Shown in pieces: positions 1 to 13,500 of a stretch of 64,000 nucleotides of DNA. Position numbers and translations under genes: made by a program. The notes below the pieces were generated by a model that saw only the letters and a program-made list of their open reading frames with translations, did no database searches and was not told where the DNA came from. The DNA is from Thermoguttaceae bacterium (GTDB lineage Bacteria > Planctomycetota > Planctomycetia > Pirellulales > Thermoguttaceae), in contig JAFQXE010000045.1 of NCBI GenBank assembly GCA_017407125.1, forward strand, positions 62,001 to 126,000. The letters are read 5' to 3'. The stretch's first letter is position 1, and each line of letters opens with the position of its first letter.

Positions 1-37
1 GCGCTTTTTAGCGTAATCAAAATTCCGGATTTATTTA

Positions 38-75
38 AAAGCGAAACGCGTTTTATGGCGCGTTTCGCTTTTTTA
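38..75 (+). terminator. Intrinsic terminator of an upstream gene outside the window
   Basis: A 13-bp perfect stem (AAAGCGAAACGCG, 38-50, with its complement at 59-71) and an 8-nt loop runs into a T-rich tract (69-75). This is the classical form of a rho-independent terminator for a plus-strand gene that ends left of the window. No gene in this window precedes it. Confidence 0.75.
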
Positions 76-102
76 TTGACAGACGTTTAAAATAAATCGG
101 AG

Positions 103-131
103 TTGTAATTTTTCTTTTTTTTGATTATAAT
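103..131 (+). promoter_or_regulatory. Candidate sigma70-type promoter of the DUF1080 gene
   Basis: TTGTAA (103-108) and a perfect TATAAT (126-131) are separated by 17 nt and lie about 80 nt upstream of the ATG at 211. The region is A+T-rich, so a chance match is possible. The start codon itself has a good ribosome binding site, AAAGGA, a few bases upstream. Confidence 0.4.
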
Positions 132-210
132 TAAGTTGGAAACCATTTGAAAATGGTTATTATTCTTCGGTCCATTTTTACCAAGATAGTTTTTACAAAG
201 GAAAACAGAC

Positions 211-909
211 ATGAAACGAACGATTGCAATTTTGGTTTTGGGCGTATTGTGCTCGGCTGCGTTGGCTGACGACGCTGTTGTTACGCCTCCGGAAGGGTTT
301 ACCGCTTTGTTTAACGGCAAGGACTTGACCGGCTGGCACGGCGCTGGTCAGACGTTTGATCCTGCTAAACTGGCAGCGATGTCTCCGGAAGACCGCGCCA
401 AATGGCAGGAAAAAGAAGACGCCAGCTTCAAGGCGAACTGGCGCGTCGAAAACGGCGAACTGGTCAACGACGGCCGCGGTTCTTACGCTGGCACGATCAA
501 ACAGTACGGCGACTTTGAACTTCTCATTGAATACAACACGGTTGCCAAAGCCGACAGCGGCATTTATCTGCGCGGCACGCCCCAGGTTCAGATTTGGGAC
601 TACACCAAAGAAGGCGGAAAGTGGGGAATCGGAGCTGACAAAGGTTCCGGAGGTCTGTGGAACAACAAAAAGCACGCCGCTGATCCGTTGGTTTTGGCTG
701 ACAAACCGTTCGGCGAATGGAATCAGCTTCGCATTATCATCAAGGGCGACGTTGTCAACGTTTGGTTGAACGGAAAGCAGGTTGTAAAAGACACAGTCAT
801 GGAAAATTACTACGATCGCAGCAAGCCGCTTCCGGCTGTCGGCGACATTCAGCTTCAAACCCACGGCGGTCAGATTCGCTGGAGAAACATTTTCATCAAG
901 GAACTCTAA
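211..909 (+). CDS. Secreted DUF1080 / 3-keto-glycoside hydrolase family protein
   Basis: A 232-residue protein with a clear signal peptide (basic start, hydrophobic core, probable cleavage after ALA near residue 19). The mature part has hallmarks of the DUF1080 family (PF06439, concanavalin-like fold): GFTALFNGKDLTGWHG near residues 28-43, a WRVENGELVND strand, DSGIYLRG, and a C-terminal GDIQLQTHGGQIRWRNI segment. Characterised members hydrolyse 3-keto-glycosides in the periplasm or outside the cell, and planctomycetes carry many paralogues. The length is normal for a single-domain member. A purine-rich ribosome binding site precedes the ATG. It appears monocistronic: it follows a terminator and is followed by a 640-nt gap. 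Substrate cannot be told from sequence. Confidence 0.9.
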   Translation: MKRTIAILVLGVLCSAALADDAVVTPPEGFTALFNGKDLTGWHGAGQTFDPAKLAAMSPEDRAKWQEKEDASFKANWRVENGELVNDGRGSYAGTIKQYGDFELLIEYNTVAKADSGIYLRGTPQVQIWDYTKEGGKWGIGADKGSGGLWNNKKHAADPLVLADKPFGEWNQLRIIIKGDVVNVWLNGKQVVKDTVMENYYDRSKPLPAVGDIQLQTHGGQIRWRNIFIKEL

Positions 910-1551
910 ACAGTTCTAAGAAAGAGCAGGGCGAGGATTAAATCAGTTTTTCTCCCGCGCTCATTTTTCCAAGTTGGAAATAAAATATCGTTTAGCGGTC
1001 AGTTGAGGATAAGTTTGCTTTCTGACCGCTAATTGCTTAGAATTTTGACTATATTGCCTAGCTTTACAGCGAGCTGAAATTGTTATTGGGGAAGTATTGG
1101 GAAAAAAGGTTAGGTGAGTTGTCAATATTTTATATTATTGCAGACGTGTTTTTTCAGCCAGAGGACTTGAATCAGGAAAATTTCGCCCCGTATAATCAAT
1201 AAAGTCGGTAAAATTAGAAATTATTTATTATTTCTAATTGATTTTGTTAAAAAAATAGGAAATTTTTCTAAAGAAAGGTTTATAAGTTGGAACTTTTCCG
1301 ATTATAATAGTTCTAATAACATACAGAGAAGCATAGTTTTAAAGTATTTTCAAGAAAATCTCCACAAAATTCAAAACAGGAGTTATACTATGCTGTATGA
1401 AGTAGTATTAGAATAAAAGTCTAAATATATATAGACTAACAACAGGGCAAACACTTCATCCGACAGATTTATCGACTGTCAACCATTCGTAACGTACATT
1501 AATCACGCGTTTTAAGACGCAAAACACTCATTTTTGTAAAGGAGTTACTCC
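910..1551. other. Long gap before the giant gene: hairpin, promoter candidate and 5' leader
   Basis: No convincing gene of normal size lies here. An imperfect hairpin followed by T residues just after 909 may end the DUF1080 transcript. A perfect 10-bp inverted repeat (TAGCGGTCAG at 993-1002, complement at 1022-1031) follows. A TATAAT at 1303-1308 with TTATAA 17 nt upstream could be the promoter of the giant gene, giving a leader of roughly 240 nt. That leader holds an eight-codon ORF (1390-1416) and a small hairpin (1418-1437). The ribosome binding site of the giant gene, AAAGGAG, is at 1538-1544. Confidence 0.5.
993..1031. repeat. Perfect 10-bp inverted repeat
   Basis: TAGCGGTCAG and its exact reverse complement are separated by 19 nt. 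No T-tract follows on either strand, so a simple terminator is unlikely. It could be an RNA hairpin or a protein binding site. Confidence 0.6.
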
Positions 1552-4500
1552 ATGAACCTTTGGAGCTCATTACGTTCGTTATTTAGCGTTGCCGCCAACA
1601 ATTCGACTTCCTCTCGCAAGGGCCAAAAAGCTCTTGAACTCAAACCACGCCATCATCTTATTGAACAGTGCGAAGACCGCGTTCTTTTGAGCGTGTCGCC
1701 GACCGGTCTGGACGACGTCTACGGTTCAGAAGCCATCCGTCAGGCGATTATCACTGCGTCCAATCTGGACAGGTACGATTCGGTGGATATGTCCAACGTA
1801 ACCAAATGGGTCGTTGGCGTAACCAATCGAACCGACATCTCCGCCATGGCAGGCAAGTACGGCGCCACGAACCTGGGCGAGACAATTCTCAACAACAGCT
1901 ATGTTTGGGAGTTCTCGACCAACACGGCTTGGGAAACGGCGGCTAACTACCTGCAAAACGCAACGGGCGTCGATTACTTCTACCCGTTGGTTCCGCTTTC
2001 CATCAAGACGATGGCGATTGACGATCCGCTGTATCAGTACCAGTGGAACCTGGGCGACTTCAGCGTCGGCAATGCAGGCATTGGCGTTGAGGGCGCGTGG
2101 CTGTACGCAACCGGGTCTGGCGTTTCGATTGCTGTTGTTGACACTGGAACGGAGTACACTCACGAAGATCTGTATGACAACTACAGCTCCGCGATTTCTT
2201 ACGACTTTATCGATAAGGACACTAACCCGTCGCCGGAAGACGAATACGAAAACCACGGTACTTCGGTTGCCGGCATTATTGCCGCTGACGACAACGGTTT
2301 AGGCGTTGTTGGCGTTGCGTACGATTCTACGTTTGGAAGCATCAGAATTGTTGGCGGCGACACTGATGCAAACGATTATGCGAACGCTTTGACCTACGCT
2401 CTGGACACGGTTGATATTTACAACAACTCTTGGGGAGCCACTCTTTATGAGTACGGTACAACGTATTATTCCCATGTAGCCATGGATCCATTGGAACTGG
2501 CGGCTATCGAAATGGGCGTTACTCAAGGTCGAGACGGCAAAGGCGCCATTTATGTCTTCGCTGCTGGCAACGAGGGAGAGGGCAACATTGACGTCAACAT
2601 GATGGGATACACCAATTCCCGATACGTCATTACAGTTGGCGCCGTTAATCAGGACGGAACGAAGTGCGAATATTCTAACACTGGCGCTGCGCTGCTGGTT
2701 GTCGCCCCGTCTGGCGGAGACACTACGTACGATGACGAAGACGTTCTGACCGACGCGACCATCGGAACGACCACGACTGACCGCATGGGCGCAGACGGAT
2801 ACAATAATCTTGATTCGGACGAAGAACTCGCGGCTCTCATTCCAGACTATGAAGATCTGAACTACACCAATTCGTTCAATGGTACGTCAGCCGCCACTCC
2901 GGTTGTTTCCGGCGTTGTCGCTTTGATGCTCGAAGCGAATCCCAGCCTGACCTGGCGCGACGTTCAGCAGATTCTGGTTGAAACGTCCGTTCAGGTAGAC
3001 GCCTCCAACGAAGACTGGACAACCAACGGCGCGGGCTACAACATCAGCTACAATTATGGCTTTGGTCTTGTCAACGCGAAAGCGGCTGTCGAAAAGGCTT
3101 TGACGTGGGAAAATCTTCCGGATGAAATTCACACGACCGCTTACTCTATTGACACGCCTGTTACAATTGGCAAACAAAGCTCTTCAACTATTTCTGTTAC
3201 AGATAAGAGCATCAGCTGCCTGGAAACGGTTGAAATTACCGTCGAAATCATTCACCCGACAGAAGGCGATTTGAAGATTGAACTGATTTCGCCGGACGGC
3301 ACGGTTTCCGTTTTGGCTCAACCTCGAGAGGTTTTGTGGGCAGATGGCGGCTACGACAATTACACGTTCACAACCAAACGCTGCTGGGGCGAAGCCGCTC
3401 TTGGCGATTGGACGCTGAGAATTACCGATACCGGCACGGAACGAACTGGCGTTTTGAACAGCTGGTCTCTTGATTTTTACGGCAACCAGGGCGACATCGC
3501 TCACGTTGGTCCGGACGTCGTTTCCGTATTCCCGGACGCAGGCGATTCCCTTATCAATTCGCCGACTCTGGATTACGCGCCGAATCAGCTGACCGTTCGT
3601 TTTACCGAAGGACAGGAAATTGATCCCAACACGCTCGACGCCATCAAACTGATGTACCGTCAGAACGAAGGTTCCGAATGGGAAGAAGTTTCTCTGGGCT
3701 GGGTTGGCATCGGCGAACAGCCGAACGAAGTCATTCTTCGCCCGGCGTCTACGTTCCTTGACGGCTTGTATGAACTGGTTATTCTCGGAACGGGCGACAG
3801 TCCACTGCTCAACAACAAGGGCTTTGAATTCCGTTACGATCCGGAAAAGGACGCGGGTTCCGACTATACGTTTGATTTCGCCATGACGCTGCCGCTTCAG
3901 GTAACGGCTGTCGTTCCGATGCCGATTGTTGACGGCGAAGTCAAAGGCGACCAGATTGAAGTTTACTTCAATGCTGACAAGACAGACAATAATTACTATA
4001 CGGAACCGCAGTACTATACGCTCTTTGCGACGTATGACACTGCTTCTTCCATCGACGATTATCACGTCAATCCGGATTCCGTTGAACTGGATACCGTTGT
4101 TGACGCAGCAGGGCACAACGTCATGCGCGCCACGCTGACATTCTCTGACGATATTAATAAGATATTTGGCATTTACGGGTCTTATCGCCTCAAGGTTGGC
4201 GAAAAATACAGTTACAGCGATACCGAAGAGTTTGACGACGTCGACGGCGAAGATTTCGAAGCGGGCGACGCGTTCCGCACGTCCAAAGACGTTTCCGGCT
4301 ATTTCGCCACTACAAACGACGTCTATTCTTCCTTGATTATCAACGGCAACATTGACGTTAAGAAGGCGAACGCAGCGATTCAAACCATGATCGCCAGCGG
4401 CGGCGTTACAGCGGATGAAATCGACGCTCTGATGGAGCAGATTTACGATTATACCAATCGCTGGCCGGGCGGAAACGACGAACCGGGACACGAAATGCGA

Positions 4501-7500
4501 ACGACGTCTCTGGAAAACACTGCCAACGTCGAACAGCACATCATGAACTGGGACTTCGACAGTTACGACGCTGAAGCCGGCGTTGTTACATATTTCTACT
4601 GTTTCCCGAAGTCAAACGGTCCATTCAACAACTATGTAACAGAACAGCAAAAGAATTCGGTCAGACAAATCTTCCAGCTTTTGGGCGATTCCTGCGGCAT
4701 TCAGTTCTTTGAACTGAAGACGCCGGACGATGGGTCTACTGTTACATCTGTTACTTACAAAGATACAGATTTCCCGGTTATCAGCTTCTTCGTTTCCGAT
4801 TTGGCGCTTTTGGGCGGCGAAAGCGGCCCTGGCGGCGTTGCCGGTTTGGGCGGCGGAACGTCAGCCTGCCTGGACCTTGCGGACTTTGGCAACACAACCA
4901 ACTGCGAATACGGTTCCGGGTTCTACTCCGTTGCAATGCACGAAATCATGCACTGCCTGGCGCAGGGACACACCTACGACCTGGACGGCTCCACAATTAT
5001 GGGCGCCAGCACGAAAGAATTCTACACCGGTTCGGAAGAATCCGTCTTCCCAGCTCCGGCTGACGTCGTTCACCTGCAGTACATGTTCCGCAACGACAGC
5101 TTGGACGTTGACATGTACGCCTTCACGCTTCAGCAGAGCGGAACGCTGGAACTGGAAACGATTGCTCGCCGTTTGGAAATGGGCAGCGCGTTGGACACCG
5201 TCCTCAACCTGTACGACGAAAACGGAACGCTCATTGCTACCAACGACAACTACTTCGGTCTTGACTCCCTGATTGAAGTTTCGCTCAAGCCGGGTAAATA
5301 CTACGTCGGCGTTTCTTCTGCGGGCAACGAAGATTACGACCCGGTCAATATCAAGACCGGTATGAACGGTACGACCGAAGGCGAATACCAGCTCAAACTG
5401 TCGTTTACGCCAGCGCAAAAGGCGTCGACGCTGCTTAACTTTGACGGCGACATGGACGGCAAAGTCGGCGGCGATTTCAACTTCTGGTTTGACGTTCAGA
5501 AGGACGAAAACATTCTCTACGTTGACAAGACCGGAGAATTCACGCCGGACAACGGAACGACCGTTTACACTCAAATTGACGAAGCGATTGCCGACGCAGC
5601 CGCGATGGTTGAACAGCTCAAAGCAACCGGCTCTGACGAACGCGTTATCGTTCGCATTTTGGCTAACAATACCGATAAAGACGATTTGACTCAGCGTGAG
5701 GCGTACGAAATCGGTACGTACACTCAGGGCGGTTCAACAACGACTCTGGAAGACGGCGCGACGCTGGAAATTCCGAAGGGCGTCAGCGTAGTTGTAGAGC
5801 AGGGCGCTGTTATCAAGCTGGCTAACACCAATATTACCGCTGGCTCTCAAAGCGCCATTGGTCCGGTCAACAACGTTCTGGATCAAACCCCGGCTGGAAC
5901 CATTCAGCTTTTGGGCGCTCCCAACGAAAAGGTTTACCTGACCTCTTACTGGGATGAAACCATTGGTTCCGACTCCTACAATCAAACGACCACTCCGAAG
6001 AGCGGCGATTGGGGCGGCATCGTTTTGACCAACGTCAAAGAACATGAATACAACGAAAGCGAAACCGCCAAAGTCTACGGCAAAGTCAAGATTCTCGAAG
6101 ATGAAGGCGTTTTCATCAACTACATCGGTTTTGCCGACATCTCCTACGGCGGCGGCGAAGTCAACGTCAACGGATTCAAGTCCGTTTACGCGCCGGTTTA
6201 TCTGGACGAAGCGCGTCCGACAATTCTGTCGAACACGATTACCAGCTCCATGACCGCGGCGATTTCTGCCGACCCCAACAGCTTTGAAGAATCGCACATC
6301 TACGGTCAGGACGAGTTCGACGACTGGTTCACCGCCGATTACGATCGCGTTGGCCCGACCATTCACAACAATACGCTCGTTAAAACTCACGACGTTAAAA
6401 ATATCAACAAGGCGACTGGTGAAATCACCATTGAAACTGTTACATCCAGCAACTCTGTCAACGGTTTGGCGATTCGTACAACGACTCCAAGCCAGTCCAC
6501 AATTACCAAGCTGGACGTTACCGCTCGATTTGACGATTGGGACATCACCCACGTCATTCAGGAAGACCTGATTCTGGCGTCAGCCGCAGGCGGATCTGAG
6601 GTTTACATTGACCCGCGCGGCAACACGTCTGTCAAGAGCCGCACCGGCGGTTCTCTCCGCATTGACGACAACGTTTTGATCAAGCTGGGCAACTCCAGAA
6701 TTGAACTGGAAGACAACGCCAATTTGATTGCCGAAGGCGATAAGGGCGATGAAATTATCTTCACGTCTATTTACGACGATACTTACGGCTACGGCGGCAC
6801 GTTTGACGCCACCAACAACGGCTTCAACGCCGATATTAACTCCAACGCGCCGGAATACAATCCGGAAAACAACGATTACCTTACCGGCGGAAACTGGGGC
6901 GGCTTGTATCTGGGACATTCGTCCACCGCGTCTTTGGACAACATCAAGTTGATGTACGCCGGCGGTCAGAGCCGAATTGAAGGTTACTTCGTCAACTTCC
7001 AGCCGATTGAAGTCGTTCAGGCGGATCTGCGTGTAACAAATTCTTACTTCGCATACAACTCCGCTGCGACGGAAGCTTCTGACCGAATCGGTCGTGGAAA
7101 CGTTACCAATCCGGCTGTTATTTACGTTCGCAACGCTCAGCCGATTATCGTTGACAACAACTTTGCTGATAACGAAACGGCGATCATCTCGATTAACGCC
7201 AATGCGTTGACGGCGAACACCGTTAAAGATTACGGACGTCAGACTGGACTGCTTATCAAACAGGAAGAAGGCGCGAAGTACGACAACCTGTATCCGGAAT
7301 ACGCCAGCAACTACGGCCCGATGGTTCGCGAGAACGAATTCAACGACAACCTCTATAACGGTATGGTCGTTCGCGGCGAAGTCTTGACGACGGAAAGCAT
7401 TTGGGACGACGTCGACATCGTTCACATTCTTCAGGACGAAATTGTCGTCGGCAACCATCACACCTACAGCGGCATTCGTCTGCAAAGTTCGACGACAGGC

Positions 7501-10500
7501 AGTCTGGTTGTCAAACTGTTTGGCAACAACGCCGGCTTTACCGCGGCGGGAGCTCCCAACGACGTTGAAGACCGAATCGGCGGCACTGTTCAGGTTATGG
7601 GCAACGCCATGTATCCGGTAATCCTGACCTCTCTGTACGACAATTCCTACGGAGCCGGTTACGATCAGTGGGGCAATTCCGTTACAAACACGTATACCGC
7701 CACGCCGCACGCCAGCGACGACGACCCGGATGGAACGGTTAAACCGTATGAACCCAGCGCGGGCGATTGGCGCAGCATTAAATTCCAGCAGTACAGCAAC
7801 GATCGCAACGTCGCGGTTGTAGTTGAAACTGAAGGAACGTACAATATAACCAACGACGTCAACAATGTGCTCAGCAAAGCTCAGAACCTTGGCGCACTGG
7901 CAAACAACATCAACGGCGGCGACGAAAACAACCGTCTGGGATTCGACATTCACGGTACGATTCATTCCAACCGCGATTCCGCCGACCAGGCAGATTCCGA
8001 CATCTACAGCTTCAAGGCGATTGCTGGAACCGACATTTGGGTTGACGTCGACCTGACTCGTTATGCGTTGGACACGGTTGTTGAACTGCTCGACAGTAAC
8101 GGAAACGTTGTCGCGCGCAACGATCGCAGCGAATACCTGTATTCGTGGCTGGATTACACCGCCATGGTTTCTGAAGAACTGCGTAATCTGTCTGACCTGT
8201 GGGGAACCACGCTGGACAAGATTCCCGCCAGCGAAAAGCTGGAATCCAACTTCCGCGAAGCGATTGTTACATCCATGCAGCAGCAGTTCTACGTCCAGTA
8301 CTATCAGGACGCGGGCGAACTTGAAGGCTTGGCTAATGCCAGAGTGGACGCGGAACAGCAGTACTCTCGCTTGACCGGATACGACTGGGACGAAGACGCA
8401 TACCTCAACGCCGCTGGCGGCTATCAGGCAGAACCTGACCCGCTGGTAACAAGCGGTTACGCTTCCAGCATGAACATCGACATCTGGGAACGCAACTCGT
8501 TGGACGATTACGGTCTGAACGAAAAAGACTCCGGCTTCAAGGTTACGCTTCCTGGCGTTGCCGGCGTTGAAACGCAATACTATCTGCGCGTAAAGAGCAA
8601 TGTCAACAGCAGCAACACGTCAGACAACACGTCTGCCGCGATTGCCGATCTGGAAGGCCGCACCTACGGCGAATACAACATCCAGATTCGTCTGCGAGAA
8701 ACTCAGGAAAAGGCGGGCTGCACAGTTCAGTACGCTCAAATCTTCTATGCCACCAACGGTATCGAAGTTATCGGCACTCCGTCTTCATCGCCGTTGACGG
8801 TCGACACTGCAGACGTCGAAATTGGCATCACCGGAAAGAACATTGATCCCAACGGAATTGGAAAGAACGACACGTTCCGCGCCGCTCAAAATATTGGCAA
8901 CGTTCTGGAAACGACTCATGGTTCCATGAGCCTGACCGGTTACATTGCCAGCTCTTCCGATATTGATTGGTACAAGTTTGAAGTCAAGATTCCGAATCAG
9001 CAGGACATTCCGGGCGTTTCCAACACAGGACAGGGCGTCTATCCGCTTACCATAGACGTTGACTACTCCGACGGCATGGGTCGCGCGAACGTCAATCTGT
9101 GGCTCTTCGACGCCTCTGGAAAGCTGATTGCTTCTTCGACCGGAAGCAACATTACCGGCGACCAGGCGACTCCGTTTACCGGCGCAGACTCCAGCAATCT
9201 GGAAACCGGCTCCGGCGGAACGGGCGACCCCTACATCGGCACATTCTACGTCCCGGAAGGCACGTACTACGTTGCCGTTGCGCCGCAGCACATGACGCCG
9301 GCTGCGTTGTCACAGCAGTTGCTTCGTCAGGAATCGGTTGACTCTGTCGAACGCATTGTCGAAGACGATATGTCCGGCAGAGGCTGGACCGGATTGCCGG
9401 TTGACACAACGTACACGCTCAACTTCAAGCCGGAAGCGTTCTCGCTGGCTGACGTCCGCATGTACCTCGGCAATAACAAGACTCTGTACTCCAACAACAG
9501 CTTTACTGGCGCAGGAGAAGTTGACTGGGGCGGAAACCATACGCACGACAACGATAATCCTGGATTCAACGACGTTTACGGCGACTATGTCATGCGAAGC
9601 GACGGTCAACTGTATGCTATCGACAACAAGACCGGTACGCGACAGATTATTAATCTGGAAAACGCCAGTGAAAGAACCGATGCTGGCGTTTTGGGAACCA
9701 TTGCATACTCAATGGGTGAAAACGGTCTGGAACGAATTGACGACTACACGACCGGCATTCGTTACGAAGCGATTGTCTTCGCTCACGAAAACGGTACGGG
9801 CTATCAGTACACCAACCGTCCGATGTTTGTCATCGGCAATCTGACTCGTCAGATTTCAGGCGTCGATTTCAACCAGAACCTGCTGTACATGGTCAACAAC
9901 GACGGTACGGTTCATTCTCTGGAAGGCGGTCAGGACGATGCAGCCAAGGCAGGTACCAACGACGTTCCGTTGTCTTATCTGCTTTCCGGACTTACTCTCA
10001 AGACGAAAGACGCGACTGACGACACCGCCAATTCCACTCTGCTTGATCTGCGCGACGGACATCAGCTCACGTTCAAGTTTGAAGCGGAAACCGCTCTGGA
10101 CGACGTTATTGTCGAATTTGACACTGGCGTTGACCTGATGGTCGACCCGTTGGGCGGTTTGAAAATTCGCGACGGTCAGACGTTTACCGTTGCCGGCAAG
10201 ACGTTCGAGTTTGACAGCGGACCGGTTCTTGAAATTGCTCAGGATCCTGCAGTTACCGACGGCGATGAACTTCTGTTTGTTAATACCAACGAAGAGAATC
10301 CGACTCCCAAGATCATCTTCTTCTCCGACAGTACAGTTCCGGAAGCTGATCGCGTAAAGGCTCCTGAAGGCTCATTTACGGTTGTTATTAACAGCGATGA
10401 ATCGTCCATGTCGTTGATGCGCAAGATTGTGGCTCAGCTCAACAAAGCGGGCGTTACCGCTATTGCTGGTTGGGACGACGCCAACGAAAACATGGCTCAG

Positions 10501-13500
10501 GACGACGACGAAATCGGCCGCATTTCCTTCAACTCCGTATTCACTGTTACATCTGCAACTGCTGAAGCGTGGGTTTCTCAGGTTGCTGAATCCGGCGTTG
10601 TTGACGGTAACATTGCGATTCCATTTACGGAATGGGCGACCGGTGAAAGACCGTCCGACGTCAACGCCTGGTTGACGAAACTCGATCAGTCAGTTTGCGA
10701 CGCCATCAATCAAAACGTTCCTGGCGCCTACGCTTCATTCTTCCATCGCGACGTTACCCAGGATGAAAACGGCAACCTCGTTCCGACTATTGGCGACAGA
10801 ATTACGATTGCCAATATCGCGGCGGACGAATTTGACGCTGGCGATACGACTGTCTTTACTCATCGTGGAAGCCTTCTGGGCGGCTTGAGCGGTTCTGGCG
10901 TTACAGAAGGAGCAAACGTCATTCGCGTTCGCGTTGACGCCGACTATCCGGCTGACCAGATTTCCCGCCTTATCAATCGCGCGATTGAAAACTTCAAGCT
11001 GGAAAATCGCGAGTATGAAGACGCCATCCAGACAACCGTTACCGGAAAATACATTATGTTTACCGGCGAATTGGAAACAGTTACCGCCAACGACACAGCC
11101 GTCTTTGTCTTTGACGGCGACATCAACGCTAACGGCGGCAAACTGACAGGTTTGGCGTGGGTTGGAAACGATTTGTACGCTGTTTCAGAAAATGGCGACC
11201 TTTATCGCATTACGTATAACGGCGGCTCCATGGCGAACTTCGACGTCCGAGACGAAAATAACGGCAATGATTTCCATGACACGTTCCGCTTCAATTCGGA
11301 CAATGAAGAAATGGACGCTGCGGAAACGGATTGGGACGTTATTTACGAAACCCGCAAGATGGGCGACAAGTCGTACCTCTCGCTGTGTGACAACACCTAC
11401 AGAGAAAAGAAATTCAATCTGGAACTCATCGCCTGCCTGGGCAAGACTTTCACCGGTTTGACCAATGGCCCGGAAAACGTCGAAGACGGACTTTACGCCG
11501 ATTTGCTCTTTGCAACGGACAACAATGGCGTTGTTTACTGCTTCGACACGACCGGCGCGTACAAGGGCGTCTTCAGCAACGGCGCGTACTCCATCGAAAC
11601 GGGCAGAGGCGGCGCGGTTGGCATTGACTTCACCACTCAGGACTTCAACATGTGGCACCGCACCAACATCCGTCAGGATGAGGCGGGACACAAGATCAAC
11701 AAAACCTTTGACCATTCGCGCAAGAGCGATGCAGACGGTAACGCCAGCTACTACTTCGGTATGGAAGATCCGTATACCGATATCTATATCGGATACGATC
11801 AGGGTTCGGTTACCAACACGCTTCAAGCGTATGTTACCAATTCAGGTTTGTACAGCACGTACAACGCCGCAGGCGGAACGCATGGTTCGCTGGTTTCAGA
11901 TGAATTCTCGCTGACGAATATTTCTTCTGACGACCAGCCGTTTATGACGTTTGAGTATTATCTCGATTCCGAATCAAGCGAAATTTACGACTCGTTCCGA
12001 ATCTATATCCGCAGTACGGATCCATTGGCTTCCCAGTTGGTTGGTCAGAATGCAACAACTATTGGAAACAAGATGAATCCGCAGGGATACGACACCATGG
12101 CAGCAATGCTCACCGCCGCCAACGGACAGTGGATTATGCTGGGAACCAATCTGGACAACGATTTGCCGGATAACGACAGTAATTACCTCCACACCAACAA
12201 ACCAACGTCCAAGATAGGTTATGACGTTGTCGATTTGGGCGGCGGCTGGTATCAGGCGAAGATTGACTTGTCCGATTACGCCGGTCTGTCCAACCTCCAG
12301 CTCAAGCTGGACTTCACAACTCAAAGCAGCGACTTTGTCGGCGATTTGAGCACGACAGGCGAACTGCTCTATGGAACTGAAGGTCTCAACGTCTTCAGCG
12401 GCGACCAGATCGCTATCGACAACGAAATCTTTACGTTCAACACCGGCGAAAAGGTTTTGGTTTACAGCAATCCGGCGTCGAGAATGTCGGGTAATATGAC
12501 CGTCCTGCAATTCCAGTCTCCTGATGCGGGAACGATTAACGTCAACGTATTCAAAGCGACTGACTATCAGGAACCGGGCGTTGAAAATATGAACATTTAC
12601 ATTACCGATTCCACGACGGCGTCTGAATTTGCTGAATACCTGACGGAAGCTCTTAACAATCAATATGCTGATATTGCATCGTGCGCTCAGCAGATTGAAG
12701 ACGATATTTTGACGCCTGGTCACAAATCCTCTGCCGCCAGAGACATTGTCGGTTTGAACAAGGAATTGACGTTCTCTGCCAGCGGCGACGATTTGCTGGT
12801 TGTTGTTGGAACGGATACGATTGAGTTCTCAACCATCAATACGGCTGTTGTCAACAATGGCGGATCCCGTGCTGAAAATCCGAACAGAACCAACTTTATT
12901 TCACTGGTTAACAGACCCTTCTCCATTACAGACATTTACGGTCAAGAGGTTGAATATACGGTTGTCCCCAGCCAGCAAAGCAAAACAGGTTACTTTGTTG
13001 AAGCTCTTAGCGCCGGCGAAGACGAACCGGAACAAATCGAAGTGGCGTCGATTTACGACGTTGCCAAGGCTGTTTCCGTAGTTTCCGGCCGCGGCGGCGT
13101 TTCCGCATACATTTGCGAAAACAGCATGATCGTTCGCTGCGCGTCTGGCGTTACAATTGGCGCTGGCATGGCAAGCTCTTCTTCTCGCGGCAACGACGTC
13201 GCGGGAGAGCATACCATTGACGTTGAATACTCCATGACGTCGCATGAGGTTTCAAACGCAATCGCAGAAGCTTTGGAAGCGGCGTTTGCATCGTCTGAAA
13301 CGATCGACACGCCAGACGGATCTTACTCAACGAAGGTTGACGATCTCTGGACGGTTGTCAAGATCAACGGCGGCGTTGACAACAACGGCAACGACACCGG
13401 ATTTAACGATCAGCTTCACGTTATCAATCACGTTATTACGTCTCCGGGCTTTCTGTCTGCAGCCAGCATGCAGTGGGGCGATGCTCGCGTTCGCGCCTCT

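Noticed and set aside
6580..8577. 665-codon minus-strand frame opposite the giant gene
   Set aside because: Same codon-bias artefact as above; low-complexity Val/Arg/Asn-rich translation with no motif.
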